Positions 50,578-59,477 are shown, numbered from the stretch's first letter. The stretch is 64,000 nucleotides of DNA from Bradyrhizobium diazoefficiens USDA 110 (GCF_000011365.1 NC_004463.1:4636001-4700000); one strand, 5' to 3'. Notes: a model not told the origin generated them from the sequence alone. Program-made: numbers and translations.

Positions 50578-51455
50578 GACACCCAGTTCTTTTCCGAGGC
50601 GAAAGATGCGAGCGGCTTATCGTGTCGATGGATTCGGCGCCACTCCGCCGGCGTGGCTCCCGTTATGTCATGGAAGACGCGGGTAAGATGACTTTGGCTG
50701 GCGAAACCCGTGGCAGCCGCCACGTCGGCAAGTGCCACGCCGTCAAGTATGAGCGATTTCGCCTTATCGATGCGCAGCTTGAGTTGCCATCTATAAGGCG
50801 GCAGCCCGGTAGACGCCTTGAATGCACGGACGAAATGGCTCTCGGAGAGCCCAACACGCTGTGCAAGTTCGGACATCGTGACGTCTGCGGATAAGTTTCC
50901 GATCAGGAAATCCTGAGCCTTGCGCAACCGCTCGCGAGAGAGCCCGCCGACAGCGAAGGTGGACCCAAGTTCGGCAAAACGGGCAATCATCGCCAATGCA
51001 ATGGCCGATACAAACCTTCTTCCATGGGTTCCTACTTCGAGAGCGTGAGCCAGCCGAGCGGAGCACTGGAGGATCGCCGGATCCTCGGTCATCCACCTAG
51101 GGCCGGATTTCTCCAGGTTCGATCTGACAAGACCAGGTGCCGAAGAGAGATCGAACTGGATCATGAGGCGACGATGCAGCGTGATCGGTCCGAACCACTC
51201 CCAGGCCGAAACGCCGGCCGGCACCAGGCTGGCGTGGGCGCCTCCATGTGCAACTTCTGACTGACGCCGAGACGATCCGATCTGGGTTCGCCCCCCGACC
51301 TCCTCAAGGGAGACGTGCACGATGGTGCGCCCGCTCGTTAGCTCCACGACGCCCTCCTGTTCGCCGCGACGCGAAGTGAGGGTGGCGGTCATCCCGTAGC
51401 AAGAATATTCCAGTGTCCCACTGGGGTCGGTGGGGTGACGGGCCTCGGCCGGCAT
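50574..51455 (-). CDS. AraC family regulator
   Basis: This 293-residue protein begins MPAEARHPTDPSGTLEYSCYG. The N-terminal domain is a cupin-like sensor (VELTSGRTIVHVSLEEVGGRTQIG, AHASLVPAGVSAWEWFGPI). The C-terminal DNA-binding domain reads IGNLSADVTMSELAQRVGLSESHFVRAFKASTGLPPYRWQLKLRIDKAKSLIL and DVAAATGFASQSHLTRVFHDITGATPAEWR. Two coupled AraC genes are unusual. Their sensors differ in sequence, so two ligands or hetero-regulation are possible. It is divergent from the AraC gene at 51830. Confidence 0.9.
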   Translation of the reverse strand: MPAEARHPTDPSGTLEYSCYGMTATLTSRRGEQEGVVELTSGRTIVHVSLEEVGGRTQIGSSRRQSEVAHGGAHASLVPAGVSAWEWFGPITLHRRLMIQFDLSSAPGLVRSNLEKSGPRWMTEDPAILQCSARLAHALEVGTHGRRFVSAIALAMIARFAELGSTFAVGGLSRERLRKAQDFLIGNLSADVTMSELAQRVGLSESHFVRAFKASTGLPPYRWQLKLRIDKAKSLILDGVALADVAAATGFASQSHLTRVFHDITGATPAEWRRIHRHDKPLASFASEKNWVS

Positions 51456-51829
51456 ATGAGCTTTTCCATGGAACCGCCTGTCGCGGCACGCTAGGGCATT
51501 ATTCCGGCGAGCGAAACTATACCAGTGTTTAGTGGAACCGGCGACGCTTCACTGCCCTCCAGCCCAGTGCTTGAGTTGGGTGAGAGGCGCGGAGGTCCTG
51601 CCGCACAGAGGTGTCCCGGAAGCCGCTTCCGGGTGGGCCCGGAGACGTTGTCGCGACAAAATCCGTCCAAAACTATCGAATTCTTTCAATACGTTCGCAA
51701 GGTCGAGTGCGAGCATTTGGTGGTCTTGACGCCTTACGGCTTCGCGACCATATCCGGACGGTCGAGGGCGCCGATGCTCTTCACCAACCCCCCGGTAACG
51801 CATCGTTCGCCTGGAGAACTGTGTCGCCC
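51456..51829. other. Intergenic region between divergent AraC genes
   Basis: Some 370 bases should carry the promoters for the minus-strand AraC pair and the plus-strand AraC gene. Open frames here are not convincing. AT-rich patches (ACTATACCAGTGTTTAG at about 51515 and AACTATCGAATTC at about 51670) are the best promoter candidates. The word CCAGTG recurs at 51410 and 51520. Confidence 0.45.
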
Positions 51830-52771
51830 ATGACCGCCCCGCATGACCAGTCCCAGGCGCCATCGGCCCTGAGGAATCACGCAGACGTTCCTGTGTGGAA
51901 GCGTCCGTTCGTCCCGACGAGGCGGGAAGGCGCGACGGTGAAAAGCCTCCATTCCCGATCCTGGAACGGGCTCACTGCCAGCGTGACCGAACTTGTCTGC
52001 GCCAAGTCGTACTGCGCAGACCTGTGTTACGATTGCGCCCGGCTGTCGATCATGCTCGACCTCGACGGCAACGTTCCGGAAATGCGTAGCGAGAAGAGTC
52101 GGAGCGGCCCGGATCCGGCGAATACCATCCACAACATGAACTTTACGCCCGCCAAGACGGAAATGTGGGCAATCTGGAACAAGACGCGCTACACGCGCCA
52201 CATCTCGTTCACGTTCGCAGATGACGCGCTCAAGCAGTTGGTGGACGAGGAAGTGAGCCCGTCCGCACTCGCTCCGCGTCCGTTGTTCTACGATCCCGCG
52301 CTTTTTCATATCGCACGGCTCTTCGAAGCCGAGGTCGGTCGGGGAGAAGACTCTCCGCGGCTGTACGGAGACAGTTTGTCGGTGGCGTTGCTCCTGCGCC
52401 TCGCGGCCGCCGGAGATGCGTACCGTACTCCGGCCAGGGGCGGGCTGCCGCCCCGGCGCCTGCGGATGGTCACCGACTATCTGCAAGAACATCTTGCAGA
52501 CAACGTCGGTTTGCTCGAACTCGCGAACATCGCTCAGCTGTCGCGGTCGCATTTCTGCCGGGCTTTCCGAGTGTCCACCGGTCTGTCGCCTCACCAATGG
52601 CTGGTCATCGCGCGCATAGAGAAGGCGAAGGAACTGCTGGTATCGGATAAGCTTCCGATCGCTGACATCGCGGTCCTCACGGGATTTTCCGACCAGGCGC
52701 ATCTGAGCCGGCATTTCAGCCGGATCGTCGGTTCGAGCCCCGGCGCGTGGCGCCGCCAGGTAGCCCCCTAG
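51830..52771 (+). CDS. AraC family regulator of locus B
   Basis: The ATG at 51830 (MTAPHDQSQAPSALRNHADV) gives 313 residues; the frame extends 73 codons upstream without family-like sequence. The sensor domain includes LTASVTELVCAKSYCADLCYDCARLSIMLDLDG, with a Cys-rich patch (three Cys in ten residues). DNA-binding helices appear in EHLADNVGLLELANIAQLSRSHFCRAFRVSTGLSPHQWL and LPIADIAVLTGFSDQAHLSRHFSRIVGSSPGAWRR. It is the nearest plus-strand regulator of the catabolic operon starting at 53818. The Cys patch might sense thiol-reactive compounds or metal. Confidence 0.88.
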   Translation: MTAPHDQSQAPSALRNHADVPVWKRPFVPTRREGATVKSLHSRSWNGLTASVTELVCAKSYCADLCYDCARLSIMLDLDGNVPEMRSEKSRSGPDPANTIHNMNFTPAKTEMWAIWNKTRYTRHISFTFADDALKQLVDEEVSPSALAPRPLFYDPALFHIARLFEAEVGRGEDSPRLYGDSLSVALLLRLAAAGDAYRTPARGGLPPRRLRMVTDYLQEHLADNVGLLELANIAQLSRSHFCRAFRVSTGLSPHQWLVIARIEKAKELLVSDKLPIADIAVLTGFSDQAHLSRHFSRIVGSSPGAWRRQVAP

Positions 52772-52841
52772 TCCGGATCGTTCGAGCAAGCGCTTCGCCG
52801 ACTGCAAGCCCTGTCCCGGCAGGGCCACGCTCCGGAGCCTA

Positions 52842-53633
52842 TCAGCGGAAGAGCGCCGAAAGGAAAATCCGGGCCATGAGTTCGTCCCGCTTGCGGATGG
52901 CTCGGCTGCGCGGCACCCACTCGCAAATCACGCGAGCTCCCGCTTCCACCAGGCATTTCTCGATCTGGAGCGCGGCTCCGTTTGCCGATCCAGCGCCTTT
53001 TGGCGACGCCAGCAGCACGTCCATCTCTTCAAGGCTCGTCGCCGGCGACCGCATGATGCGAGTCGGATTGATGATGACGGCAGCGCTTATCGCATCTGCA
53101 TGGCACGCGATCAGATCGAGCGCAGCGTCCGCTCCTTCGGCGTGACCGACCACGACCACCGGCACCAGAGTGAGCTCGTGCGTGTGCACTGCATTCCGAA
53201 TCGACAGGGCTAGACCATCTGCAAAATCTCTCGATTGAGTCTCGCCGCTGCCGATGAAGTGAGGGATTGGCGCTGCTAGAATTCCCGAGCCGGCGCTGGC
53301 GGATCTGCAGAAATTCAACAAGCCAAAGGGTCTGTCTGCCCGTCCTGGGATGGCCAGCATCAAGGGCGCGCTTTCGTCGCTCCCAGGATGGAACCGGCAA
53401 ATAGTTTCCAATCGCTCCAAGGACACGCCTCTCGCGCAATTCGATGTCGTCTGGTGCCCGGACAGTCGTCTCCGTCCCGCACAAATGGCTACATCCACTG
53501 TGGGGTATTTGGTCGTGGCTGTATCGTGCAAATTGAGAAAGACAGGCGGAACGTGAGCCGTTCGTCCAAAATTCGCATCGTTCGGTAGCGACCGCCGGTC
53601 GCATCCCGTAATATCACTTCGCTCCAAGAGCAT
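52842..53633 (-). CDS. Alpha/beta-hydrolase-like protein without nucleophile
   Basis: The ATG at 53633 (MLLERSDITGCDRRSLPNDA) gives 263 residues; the longer frame is doubtful. APLMLAIPGRADRPFGLLNF resembles the oxyanion strand of alpha/beta hydrolases. LTLVPVVVVGHAEGADAALDLI occupies the nucleophile elbow (residues about 163-168), but the expected G-x-S-x-G reads G-H-A-E-G with Ala instead of Ser. AAVIINPTRIM follows as the next strand. The fold seems kept while catalysis is not, so a binding or regulatory role is likely. It lies on the opposite strand, between the AraC gene and the operon. Confidence 0.6.
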   Translation of the reverse strand: MLLERSDITGCDRRSLPNDANFGRTAHVPPVFLNLHDTATTKYPTVDVAICAGRRRLSGHQTTSNCARGVSLERLETICRFHPGSDESAPLMLAIPGRADRPFGLLNFCRSASAGSGILAAPIPHFIGSGETQSRDFADGLALSIRNAVHTHELTLVPVVVVGHAEGADAALDLIACHADAISAAVIINPTRIMRSPATSLEEMDVLLASPKGAGSANGAALQIEKCLVEAGARVICEWVPRSRAIRKRDELMARIFLSALFR

Positions 53634-53817
53634 ACGCCCTCGTTCCAGTCGAGGCGGCCGCAGCGGAGTTGCACATGTATTCCCGATAGCAAGCATACGC
53701 CGTTCGCGGCGATTGCATGGACGACTCGGGCGCACCCGGTTTCGTCGCTCCGCATCGCACCCAGTTTCCACCAGCCCGCTCGCATGAGCGATCCATGACG
53801 ACATGAAGGAGATCAAA

Positions 53818-54462
53818 ATGTCGAAACTCGAAATGCTCACCCCCGACAACAGCGCCATCGCACTGATCGACTATCAGCCGGCGATGTTCCAGGGCGTTCA
53901 GTCGCATGACCGTCTGGTCACGATCAATAACGTCCAGATCCTCGCAAAGGCCGCCAAACTGTTCAAAATCCCGACCGTGCTGACCACGGTGGCTAGGGAT
54001 TCGTTTTCCGGACCGTTCATTCCGGAAGTCACCTCGCTGTTTCCGAAGCACGATGTCATCGACCGCACGTCCATGAATTCCTGGCTCGATGCAAACTTCC
54101 GAAAGGCGGTGGCCGCCACCGGTCGCAAGAAATTTGTGCTGGCCGGTCTCTGGACCGAGGCCTGCGTGATCTTTCCGACCTTGGACATGCTGAAGGAAGG
54201 TTATGAGATCTACATTGCCGCCGATGCTTGCGGCGACCTTTCGCTCGAAGCCCATAACCGCGCTGTGGAGCGCGCCATCCAGGCGGGAGCGGTCCCCATC
54301 ACCTCATCGCAGTACGCCTACGAGCTTCAGCAGGACTGGGCGCGCACCGAGACCTACGAAGGCATGATGGACATCCAGCGTGCGCATTCGCCGTACGGAA
54401 TTCAGATCCGGTTCTCGAAGTGGGCGCTGGGCGAACACGCATCGGAGGCGGGACCCAAGTAA
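53818..54462 (+). CDS. Isochorismatase-fold hydrolase, first gene of locus B
   Basis: The ATG at 53818 (MSKLEMLTPDNSAIALIDYQ) follows GAAGGAGATCAAA and gives 214 residues. Catalytic-site elements are IALIDYQPAMFQGV (Asp), VIDRTSMNSWLDANFRKAV and the nucleophilic Cys in FVLAGLWTEACVIFPTLDML. The C-terminal part (YAYELQQDWARTETYEGMMD) is like the YcaC/NicF group of amide hydrolases. It resembles the protein at 48835, pointing to a duplicated function in two regulated loci. The XapX gene follows within 16 bases. Confidence 0.92.
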   Translation: MSKLEMLTPDNSAIALIDYQPAMFQGVQSHDRLVTINNVQILAKAAKLFKIPTVLTTVARDSFSGPFIPEVTSLFPKHDVIDRTSMNSWLDANFRKAVAATGRKKFVLAGLWTEACVIFPTLDMLKEGYEIYIAADACGDLSLEAHNRAVERAIQAGAVPITSSQYAYELQQDWARTETYEGMMDIQRAHSPYGIQIRFSKWALGEHASEAGPK

Positions 54463-54477
54463 GGGCCCGGCTTGCTC

Positions 54478-54762
54478 ATGAAGATTTATCTCCTGTCGCT
54501 CGGCGCGGGCGTTCTCGTCGGGGTGATCTACAGTCTCCTCAACGTCCGCTCGCCCGCGCCCCATCTGGTGGCCCTGGTCGGCCTCCTCGGCATTCTCGCC
54601 GGCGAGCAGATTGTCCCGGTCGCCAAGCAGATGGTTGCGGGTCACGGCCTTGCCGCCGCATGGCGGCAGGCGAAGTGCGCGCCTCACATGTTCGGCATGC
54701 TGCCTGGGCGGCATGCCGACGAGGCTAAGGAAACCACTAACGTCGCGGAGAAAGCATCATGA
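54478..54762 (+). CDS. XapX domain membrane protein
   Basis: The ATG at 54478 (MKIYLLSLGAGVLVGVIYSL) gives 94 residues. XapX (DUF1427) features are LGAGVLVGVIYSLLNVRSPAPHLVALVGLLGILAGEQIVP, with two membrane helices and the conserved R-S-P-A-P linker. The C-terminal tail (CAPHMFGMLPGRHADEAK) is cytoplasmic. XapX proteins accompany catabolic or transport operons and have no known role. The stop overlaps the start of the amidohydrolase by four bases. Confidence 0.9.
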   Translation: MKIYLLSLGAGVLVGVIYSLLNVRSPAPHLVALVGLLGILAGEQIVPVAKQMVAGHGLAAAWRQAKCAPHMFGMLPGRHADEAKETTNVAEKAS

Positions 54763-56642
54763 ACGCTCCCGATACTATCTTCCACCGTGGCCTCTTCACC
54801 ACGCTCGACCGTTCCAACCCGACCGCAAGCGCGGTCGCCATCAAGGATGGCGTCTTCACCGCGGTCGGCCACGACAGCGAGGTCATGAAGCTGGCCGGGC
54901 CTTCGACCAAGGTCATCGATCTGAAAGGGCGCCGCGTCCTGCCGGGGTTGATCGACAATCACCTTCACATCATCCGCGGCGGGCTCAACTTCAACATGGA
55001 GCTCCGCTGGGACGGGGTGCGCTCGCTGGCCGACGCGATGGACATGTTGAAGCGGCAGGTCGCCGTCACGCCGCCGCCGCAATGGGTGAGGGTGGTCGGC
55101 GGATTCACCGAACACCAGTTCGCGGAGAAGCGGCTGCCGACGATCGACGAACTCAATGCCGTCGCGCCCGACACGCCGGTCTTCCTGCTGCACCTCTATG
55201 ATAGGGCCATACTGAACGGCGCCGCCCTTCGTGCGGTTGGCTATGCGAAGGATACGCCTGAACCGCCGGGCGGCGAGATCATGCGAGACGCCAATGGCAA
55301 TCCGACGGGCTTGCTGCTGGCGAAACCGAACGCCAACATTCTCTACGCGACCCTTGCCAAGGGACCGAAGCTTCCCTTCGATTATCAGGTCAATTCGACC
55401 CGTCATTTCATGCGCGAGTTGAACCGGCTGGGCGTCACCGGTGCCATCGACGCCGGCGGAGGATTCCAGAATTATCCGGAAGACTACGCCGTTATCCAGA
55501 AGCTGAACGAAGAGGGCCTCCTGACGATACGGCTGGCCTATAACCTCTTCACCCAGAAGCCCAAGGGCGAGAAGGAGGACTTCCTCAACTGGACGAAGAC
55601 CTCGAAGTACAAGCAGGGCGACGATTATTTCCGGCACAACGGCGCCGGCGAGATGCTGGTGTTTTCGGCGGCCGACTTCGAGGACTTCCGGGTCGCTCGT
55701 CCGGACATGCCTCCGGAGATGGAAGGCGAGCTCGAGGAGGTCGTCCGGGTCCTCGTTCAAAACAAATGGCCCTGGCGGCTCCACGCGACCTACGACGAGA
55801 CGATCTCGCGGGCGCTGGACGTGTTCGAGCGGGTCAACCAGGACATGCCCCTGGAAGGGCTGCACTGGTTCTTCGATCATGCCGAGACGATCTCGGACCA
55901 GTCGATCGACCGCATCGCGGCGCTCGGCGGCGGCATCGCCGTGCAGCACCGGATGGCCTATCAAGGCGAATACTTCGTCGAGCGGTACGGGGCGGGGGCT
56001 GCCGAGGCGACGCCGCCGGTCAAGAAGATCATTGACAAGGGCGTCAAGGTGTCGGCCGGTACCGATGCGACCCGCGTTGCTTCCTACAACCCGTGGGTCT
56101 CTTTGTCCTGGCTCGTCACCGGCCGAACCGTCGGCGGATTGCGGATCACGCCCCAGCGCAACTGTCTGGATCGCGAGACGGCGCTGCGGATGTGGACCGA
56201 GAACGTGACGTGGTTCTCGAACGAAGAGGGCAACAAGGGTCGGATCGAGGTCGGCCAACTCGCCGACCTCGTCGTGCCGGACCGCGACTACTTCTCCTGC
56301 AGCGAGGCCGAGATCGCCGATACGACTTCGCTGCTGACCATGGTCGGAGGGAGGATCGTGTTCGGCGCGGGAGACTTCTCCAAGCTGGAGAGCGTCACGC
56401 CACCGCCCGCCATGCCGGACTGGTCGCCGGTCCGCCGCTTCGGCGGATACGCGGCCTGGGCTGACGACAAGGCCAAAGCAAACGAAGGCAACCTCGCCAT
56501 GAAGGCCATGCAGATGTGCGGCTGCGCCAACTCCTGCGGCGTACACGGCCACAATCACGCTGCGGCTTTGTCGAGCCGGCTCCCTGTCTCCGACCTGAGG
56601 AGCTTCTGGGGCGCCCTCGGGTGCGCCTGCTGGGCGGTCTGA
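54759..56642 (+). CDS. YtcJ-like amidohydrolase with Cys/His-rich C-terminal tail
   Basis: This 627-residue metal-dependent hydrolase starts MNAPDTIFHRGLFTTLDRSN. The N-terminal metal motif is GLIDNHLHIIRGG (HxH). Other ligands appear in WRLHATYDETISRALDVFE, LHWFFDHAETISDQSIDRI and GVKVSAGTDATRVASYNPW (the late Asp), as in the YtcJ group. The last 45 residues are unusual: KAMQMCGCANSCGVHGHNHA and then FWGALGCACWAV, with six Cys and several His suggesting a metal site or cluster. The substrate is unknown; the family cleaves amides, ureas or N-acyl compounds. It is translated in the same operon as the hydrolase and XapX genes. Confidence 0.88.
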   Translation: MNAPDTIFHRGLFTTLDRSNPTASAVAIKDGVFTAVGHDSEVMKLAGPSTKVIDLKGRRVLPGLIDNHLHIIRGGLNFNMELRWDGVRSLADAMDMLKRQVAVTPPPQWVRVVGGFTEHQFAEKRLPTIDELNAVAPDTPVFLLHLYDRAILNGAALRAVGYAKDTPEPPGGEIMRDANGNPTGLLLAKPNANILYATLAKGPKLPFDYQVNSTRHFMRELNRLGVTGAIDAGGGFQNYPEDYAVIQKLNEEGLLTIRLAYNLFTQKPKGEKEDFLNWTKTSKYKQGDDYFRHNGAGEMLVFSAADFEDFRVARPDMPPEMEGELEEVVRVLVQNKWPWRLHATYDETISRALDVFERVNQDMPLEGLHWFFDHAETISDQSIDRIAALGGGIAVQHRMAYQGEYFVERYGAGAAEATPPVKKIIDKGVKVSAGTDATRVASYNPWVSLSWLVTGRTVGGLRITPQRNCLDRETALRMWTENVTWFSNEEGNKGRIEVGQLADLVVPDRDYFSCSEAEIADTTSLLTMVGGRIVFGAGDFSKLESVTPPPAMPDWSPVRRFGGYAAWADDKAKANEGNLAMKAMQMCGCANSCGVHGHNHAAALSSRLPVSDLRSFWGALGCACWAV

Positions 56643-56643
56643 C

Positions 56644-57111
56644 ATGGGGTCCAAGACATCACCGAAATGGATCTCGGCGATCCTTCGCTGGCCGCTTCTC
56701 TGGCATGCGGCCAGGCTGGCCTTGGTGTCCGCCTATATCCTCGGCGGCTTTACCAAACTGCTTGACCTGGCGGGTGCCGCGGCCGAGCAGGAGCACTTCG
56801 GCCTTTATCCGGGATGGCTGTGGGCGTCAGCCGCCATCTTGGTCGAACTCTTCGGGTCTCTGCTCGTCGTCATCAACCGCTGGGTTTGGCTTGGCGCCGG
56901 CGGCCTCGGCATCCTCACGTTCGTGGCGATGCTGACCGCGAACGCGTTCTGGACCATGGGTGGCCATGAGAGATTCATGGCCACGAATGCTTTCTTCGAA
57001 CATCTCGGATTGATCGCAGGCCTCGTCATCGTAACGATTCTTTCCGAGGAAGCCGTCACTCGCCCGAAGTCCGGAGCGGGATCCCAAGCCATTCAAGGAG
57101 TTTCTCGATGA
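56644..57111 (+). CDS. DoxX family membrane protein
   Basis: This 155-residue protein has about four membrane helices: LVSAYILGGFTKLLDLAGAAAEQEHFGLYPGWLWASAAI, then FGSLLVVINRWVWLGAGGLGILTFVAMLTANAFW and FFEHLGLIAGLVIVTIL. The layout is that of DoxX/DUF1634-type proteins, some of which are quinone-linked or thiol-redox partners. Its start is one base from the amidohydrolase stop, and its end overlaps the VOC gene start (ATGA), so it is firmly in the operon. The function here is unknown. Confidence 0.88.
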   Translation: MGSKTSPKWISAILRWPLLWHAARLALVSAYILGGFTKLLDLAGAAAEQEHFGLYPGWLWASAAILVELFGSLLVVINRWVWLGAGGLGILTFVAMLTANAFWTMGGHERFMATNAFFEHLGLIAGLVIVTILSEEAVTRPKSGAGSQAIQGVSR

Positions 57112-58040
57112 AACCGACAAGAATATTGGCTCTGTTCGCGCTCGCGGCGGCTGTCGCGACGAGTACGCCGGCCATCGCAAAGGACGCAACGAAGCCCAGG
57201 GACGCGGCGGTTGCCGTTGCCCCTCAGTACGACACCACCCACGTCTACGTGACGCCCGACGACGTGGACAAGTTCGCCGCGAGTTTCTTGGCGACCTTCG
57301 GCGGCAAGAGCACAAAGCAGGTGGTGGCGACCGTGACGCCGACGCCGAGCAGCACCACGTCGCAACTGCTTCAGACGCCCGCAGGCACTGTATCGCTTTT
57401 CGGCTTCAAGACGCCGATCCCGTACCCGTTCGGCGCCGAGCGGAACGGCTACTTGGTCGCAGACATGGATGAGGCGATCAAAGCGGCGCGCGCTGCGGGC
57501 GCCGACGTGATCGTCTCCACTTTCCCGGATCCCATCGGGCGCGATGCCGTGGTCCAGTGGCCGGGCGGGGTTAACATGCAACTCTACTGGCACACGACGA
57601 AGCCCGACTATGCCCCGTTCGAGCGGATTCCGGAGAATCGCGTGTACGTCTCGCCTGACAAGGCCGCCGCCTTTACGCGGGGTTTCCTTGCGTTTTCGCG
57701 CGGGAAGATTGTCTCGGATGACGCGAAGGCGCCGGGCGTCGAGATCGGCCGGACTGACGCGACCTACAAGCGCATCCGGATCGAGTCCGCGTTCGGGAAG
57801 ATGGTCGTACTGGTCACGGACGGTCATCTGCCCTATCCCTATGGGCGTGAGACGACGGGCTATGAAGTGGCCGATCTTGCCGCTACGCTTGCCAAGGCGA
57901 AGGAAACGGGCGCTACGGTACTCGTCGAACCCTACACGTCAGACGGCCGCTCTGCGGCGTTCGTCATGTTCCCGGGCGGCTACATCGCCGAGATCCACTC
58001 GCTCGCGGAGAAGAGCGCCGCGCGGGCAGCGGGCAAGTAA
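57108..58040 (+). CDS. Secreted double-VOC (glyoxalase-like) protein
   Basis: This 310-residue protein has a signal peptide (MKPTRILALFALAAAVATSTPAIA). Two vicinal-oxygen-chelate modules follow: TTHVYVTPDDVDKFAASFLATFGG to VNMQLYWHTT, and NRVYVSPDKAAAFTRGFLAFSRGKIV to GGYIAEIHSL. Export of a VOC protein to the periplasm is unusual, since most are cytoplasmic. Both modules keep the final Q/E-containing strand that often binds metal. It may bind or transform the substrate before uptake. Translation is coupled to the DoxX gene. Confidence 0.85.
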   Translation: MKPTRILALFALAAAVATSTPAIAKDATKPRDAAVAVAPQYDTTHVYVTPDDVDKFAASFLATFGGKSTKQVVATVTPTPSSTTSQLLQTPAGTVSLFGFKTPIPYPFGAERNGYLVADMDEAIKAARAAGADVIVSTFPDPIGRDAVVQWPGGVNMQLYWHTTKPDYAPFERIPENRVYVSPDKAAAFTRGFLAFSRGKIVSDDAKAPGVEIGRTDATYKRIRIESAFGKMVVLVTDGHLPYPYGRETTGYEVADLAATLAKAKETGATVLVEPYTSDGRSAAFVMFPGGYIAEIHSLAEKSAARAAGK

Positions 58041-58055
58041 GGAGTGATGAGCTTG

Positions 58056-59477
58056 ATGCCAGATCGGGCCCGTCTGCGCGGATTCTGGATCGTCCTGTCG
58101 ATTGCGGCCTTCGGCGCCGGCGTCGACAGCGCGTTCGCGGATGATGGGGACGCCACGCTCCCGAAACGCCCCGCGATTCAGGCGAACCGTTGGGCGGAGG
58201 ATTGGTCGGTTCTCGCCGATCCGAGACTGCGGACCGAGCCGTTCGACGAGCTCAAGTACATTCCGCTTTGGGCCACCGACCCGAAAAGTTACATTTCGCT
58301 GGGCGCTACGCTGCGGGAGCGTTTCGAGTACAACAACGCAGCGGGCTTCGGCACCGGCAACACGCCGGCGGACAGTTATCTCTTACAGCGTCTGCAGGTC
58401 CATGCCGATGTTCACTTCAACGAGAATTGGCGCGCCTTCATTCAACTCGAGGACGATCGTTCCTTCCATAAGTTCAACGTCACATCCGTCGACCAGGACC
58501 GACTAGACCTTCGTCTCGCCTTCCTCGAGTACGTCAACACGTTTTCGGGCGGGACCTTGAAGGCGCGCATAGGACGACAGGACTTCGCCTTCGACCTTCA
58601 GCGCTTCGTATCGTCGCGGGATGGTCCCAACGTCAGACAATCATTCGATGCGATCTGGGCCGACTGGGAAACCGGCGTCTGGCGCTTCATCGGTTTCGTC
58701 AGCCGTCCGGTGCAATACTTTGATGGGCGCCCCTTCGACGATACATCGAACGACAACTTCCGGTTCAGCACGTTGAGGGTCGAGCGCAAGGTGTTCGGCG
58801 ATAATGAGCTGTCCGGCTATTATTCGCTCTACGAACGGAGCAATGCCAGATACCTCGACGCTTCTGGCGACGAGCACCGGCATGTCTTCGATGCCCGCTT
58901 CGCGGGCAATGCCCAACACTTCGATTGGGACCTCGAGGCCATGGGACAGGTGGGCCAGGTCGGTACGAAGGACATTCGCGCTTGGGCCGTAGGTGCGCGG
59001 ACGGGATATACGTTCGCGAACGCGCCGTGGCAGCCTCGCCTGGGTGTCCAGTTCGATGCTGCCTCCGGAGACCGCCGTCCCGCGGACGGAACGCTGGGTA
59101 CGTTCAACCCGCTCTTCCCGAACGGCTATTACTTCACGCTGGCCGGTTACACGGGTTACGTGAACCTGATGCACCTCAAGCCGTCCATAACCGTCAGTCC
59201 GGCGGACCGGCTGAAGGTGATGGCAGCGATCGGCTTGCAATGGCGCGAAACGACCGCCGATGCGATCTACGTCCAGCCCAACGTGCCGATCGTGGGGACC
59301 GCCGGCAAGGGAAGCAATTGGACGGGAGCGTACGGACAGTTCCGCGTCGACTACGCCTTCAACGACCATCTGACTGGAGCCATCGAAGCGGTGCATTTCG
59401 ACGTCGGGGACACCATCATCCGCGCCGGCGGACACACCAGCAACTACGTCGGCGTCCAGCTTCAATACGGTTGGTGA
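58056..59477 (+). CDS. Alginate-export-type outer membrane porin
   Basis: AAGGAG at 58039 best fits the ATG at 58056 (MPDRARLRGFWIVLSIAAFG), giving 473 residues; 58047 is possible. The signal peptide ends near DSAFA. The protein matches the alginate_exp family: YISLGATLRERFEYNNAAGFG, SYLLQRLQVHADVHFNENWRAFIQLEDD, GTLKARIGRQDFAFDLQRFVSSRDGPNVRQSFDA and a final aromatic beta-strand ending VQLQYGW. This strongly predicts an outer-membrane beta-barrel. In catabolic operons such porins usually admit the substrate rather than export alginate. Confidence 0.9.
   Translation: MPDRARLRGFWIVLSIAAFGAGVDSAFADDGDATLPKRPAIQANRWAEDWSVLADPRLRTEPFDELKYIPLWATDPKSYISLGATLRERFEYNNAAGFGTGNTPADSYLLQRLQVHADVHFNENWRAFIQLEDDRSFHKFNVTSVDQDRLDLRLAFLEYVNTFSGGTLKARIGRQDFAFDLQRFVSSRDGPNVRQSFDAIWADWETGVWRFIGFVSRPVQYFDGRPFDDTSNDNFRFSTLRVERKVFGDNELSGYYSLYERSNARYLDASGDEHRHVFDARFAGNAQHFDWDLEAMGQVGQVGTKDIRAWAVGARTGYTFANAPWQPRLGVQFDAASGDRRPADGTLGTFNPLFPNGYYFTLAGYTGYVNLMHLKPSITVSPADRLKVMAAIGLQWRETTADAIYVQPNVPIVGTAGKGSNWTGAYGQFRVDYAFNDHLTGAIEAVHFDVGDTIIRAGGHTSNYVGVQLQYGW

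Noticed and set aside
51525..51833. Small plus-strand frame upstream of the AraC gene at 51830
   Set aside because: No ribosome site or domain, and it covers the divergent promoter region.
54684..56654. Minus-strand 656-codon frame opposite the amidohydrolase
   Set aside because: Antisense shadow with no recognisable motifs.
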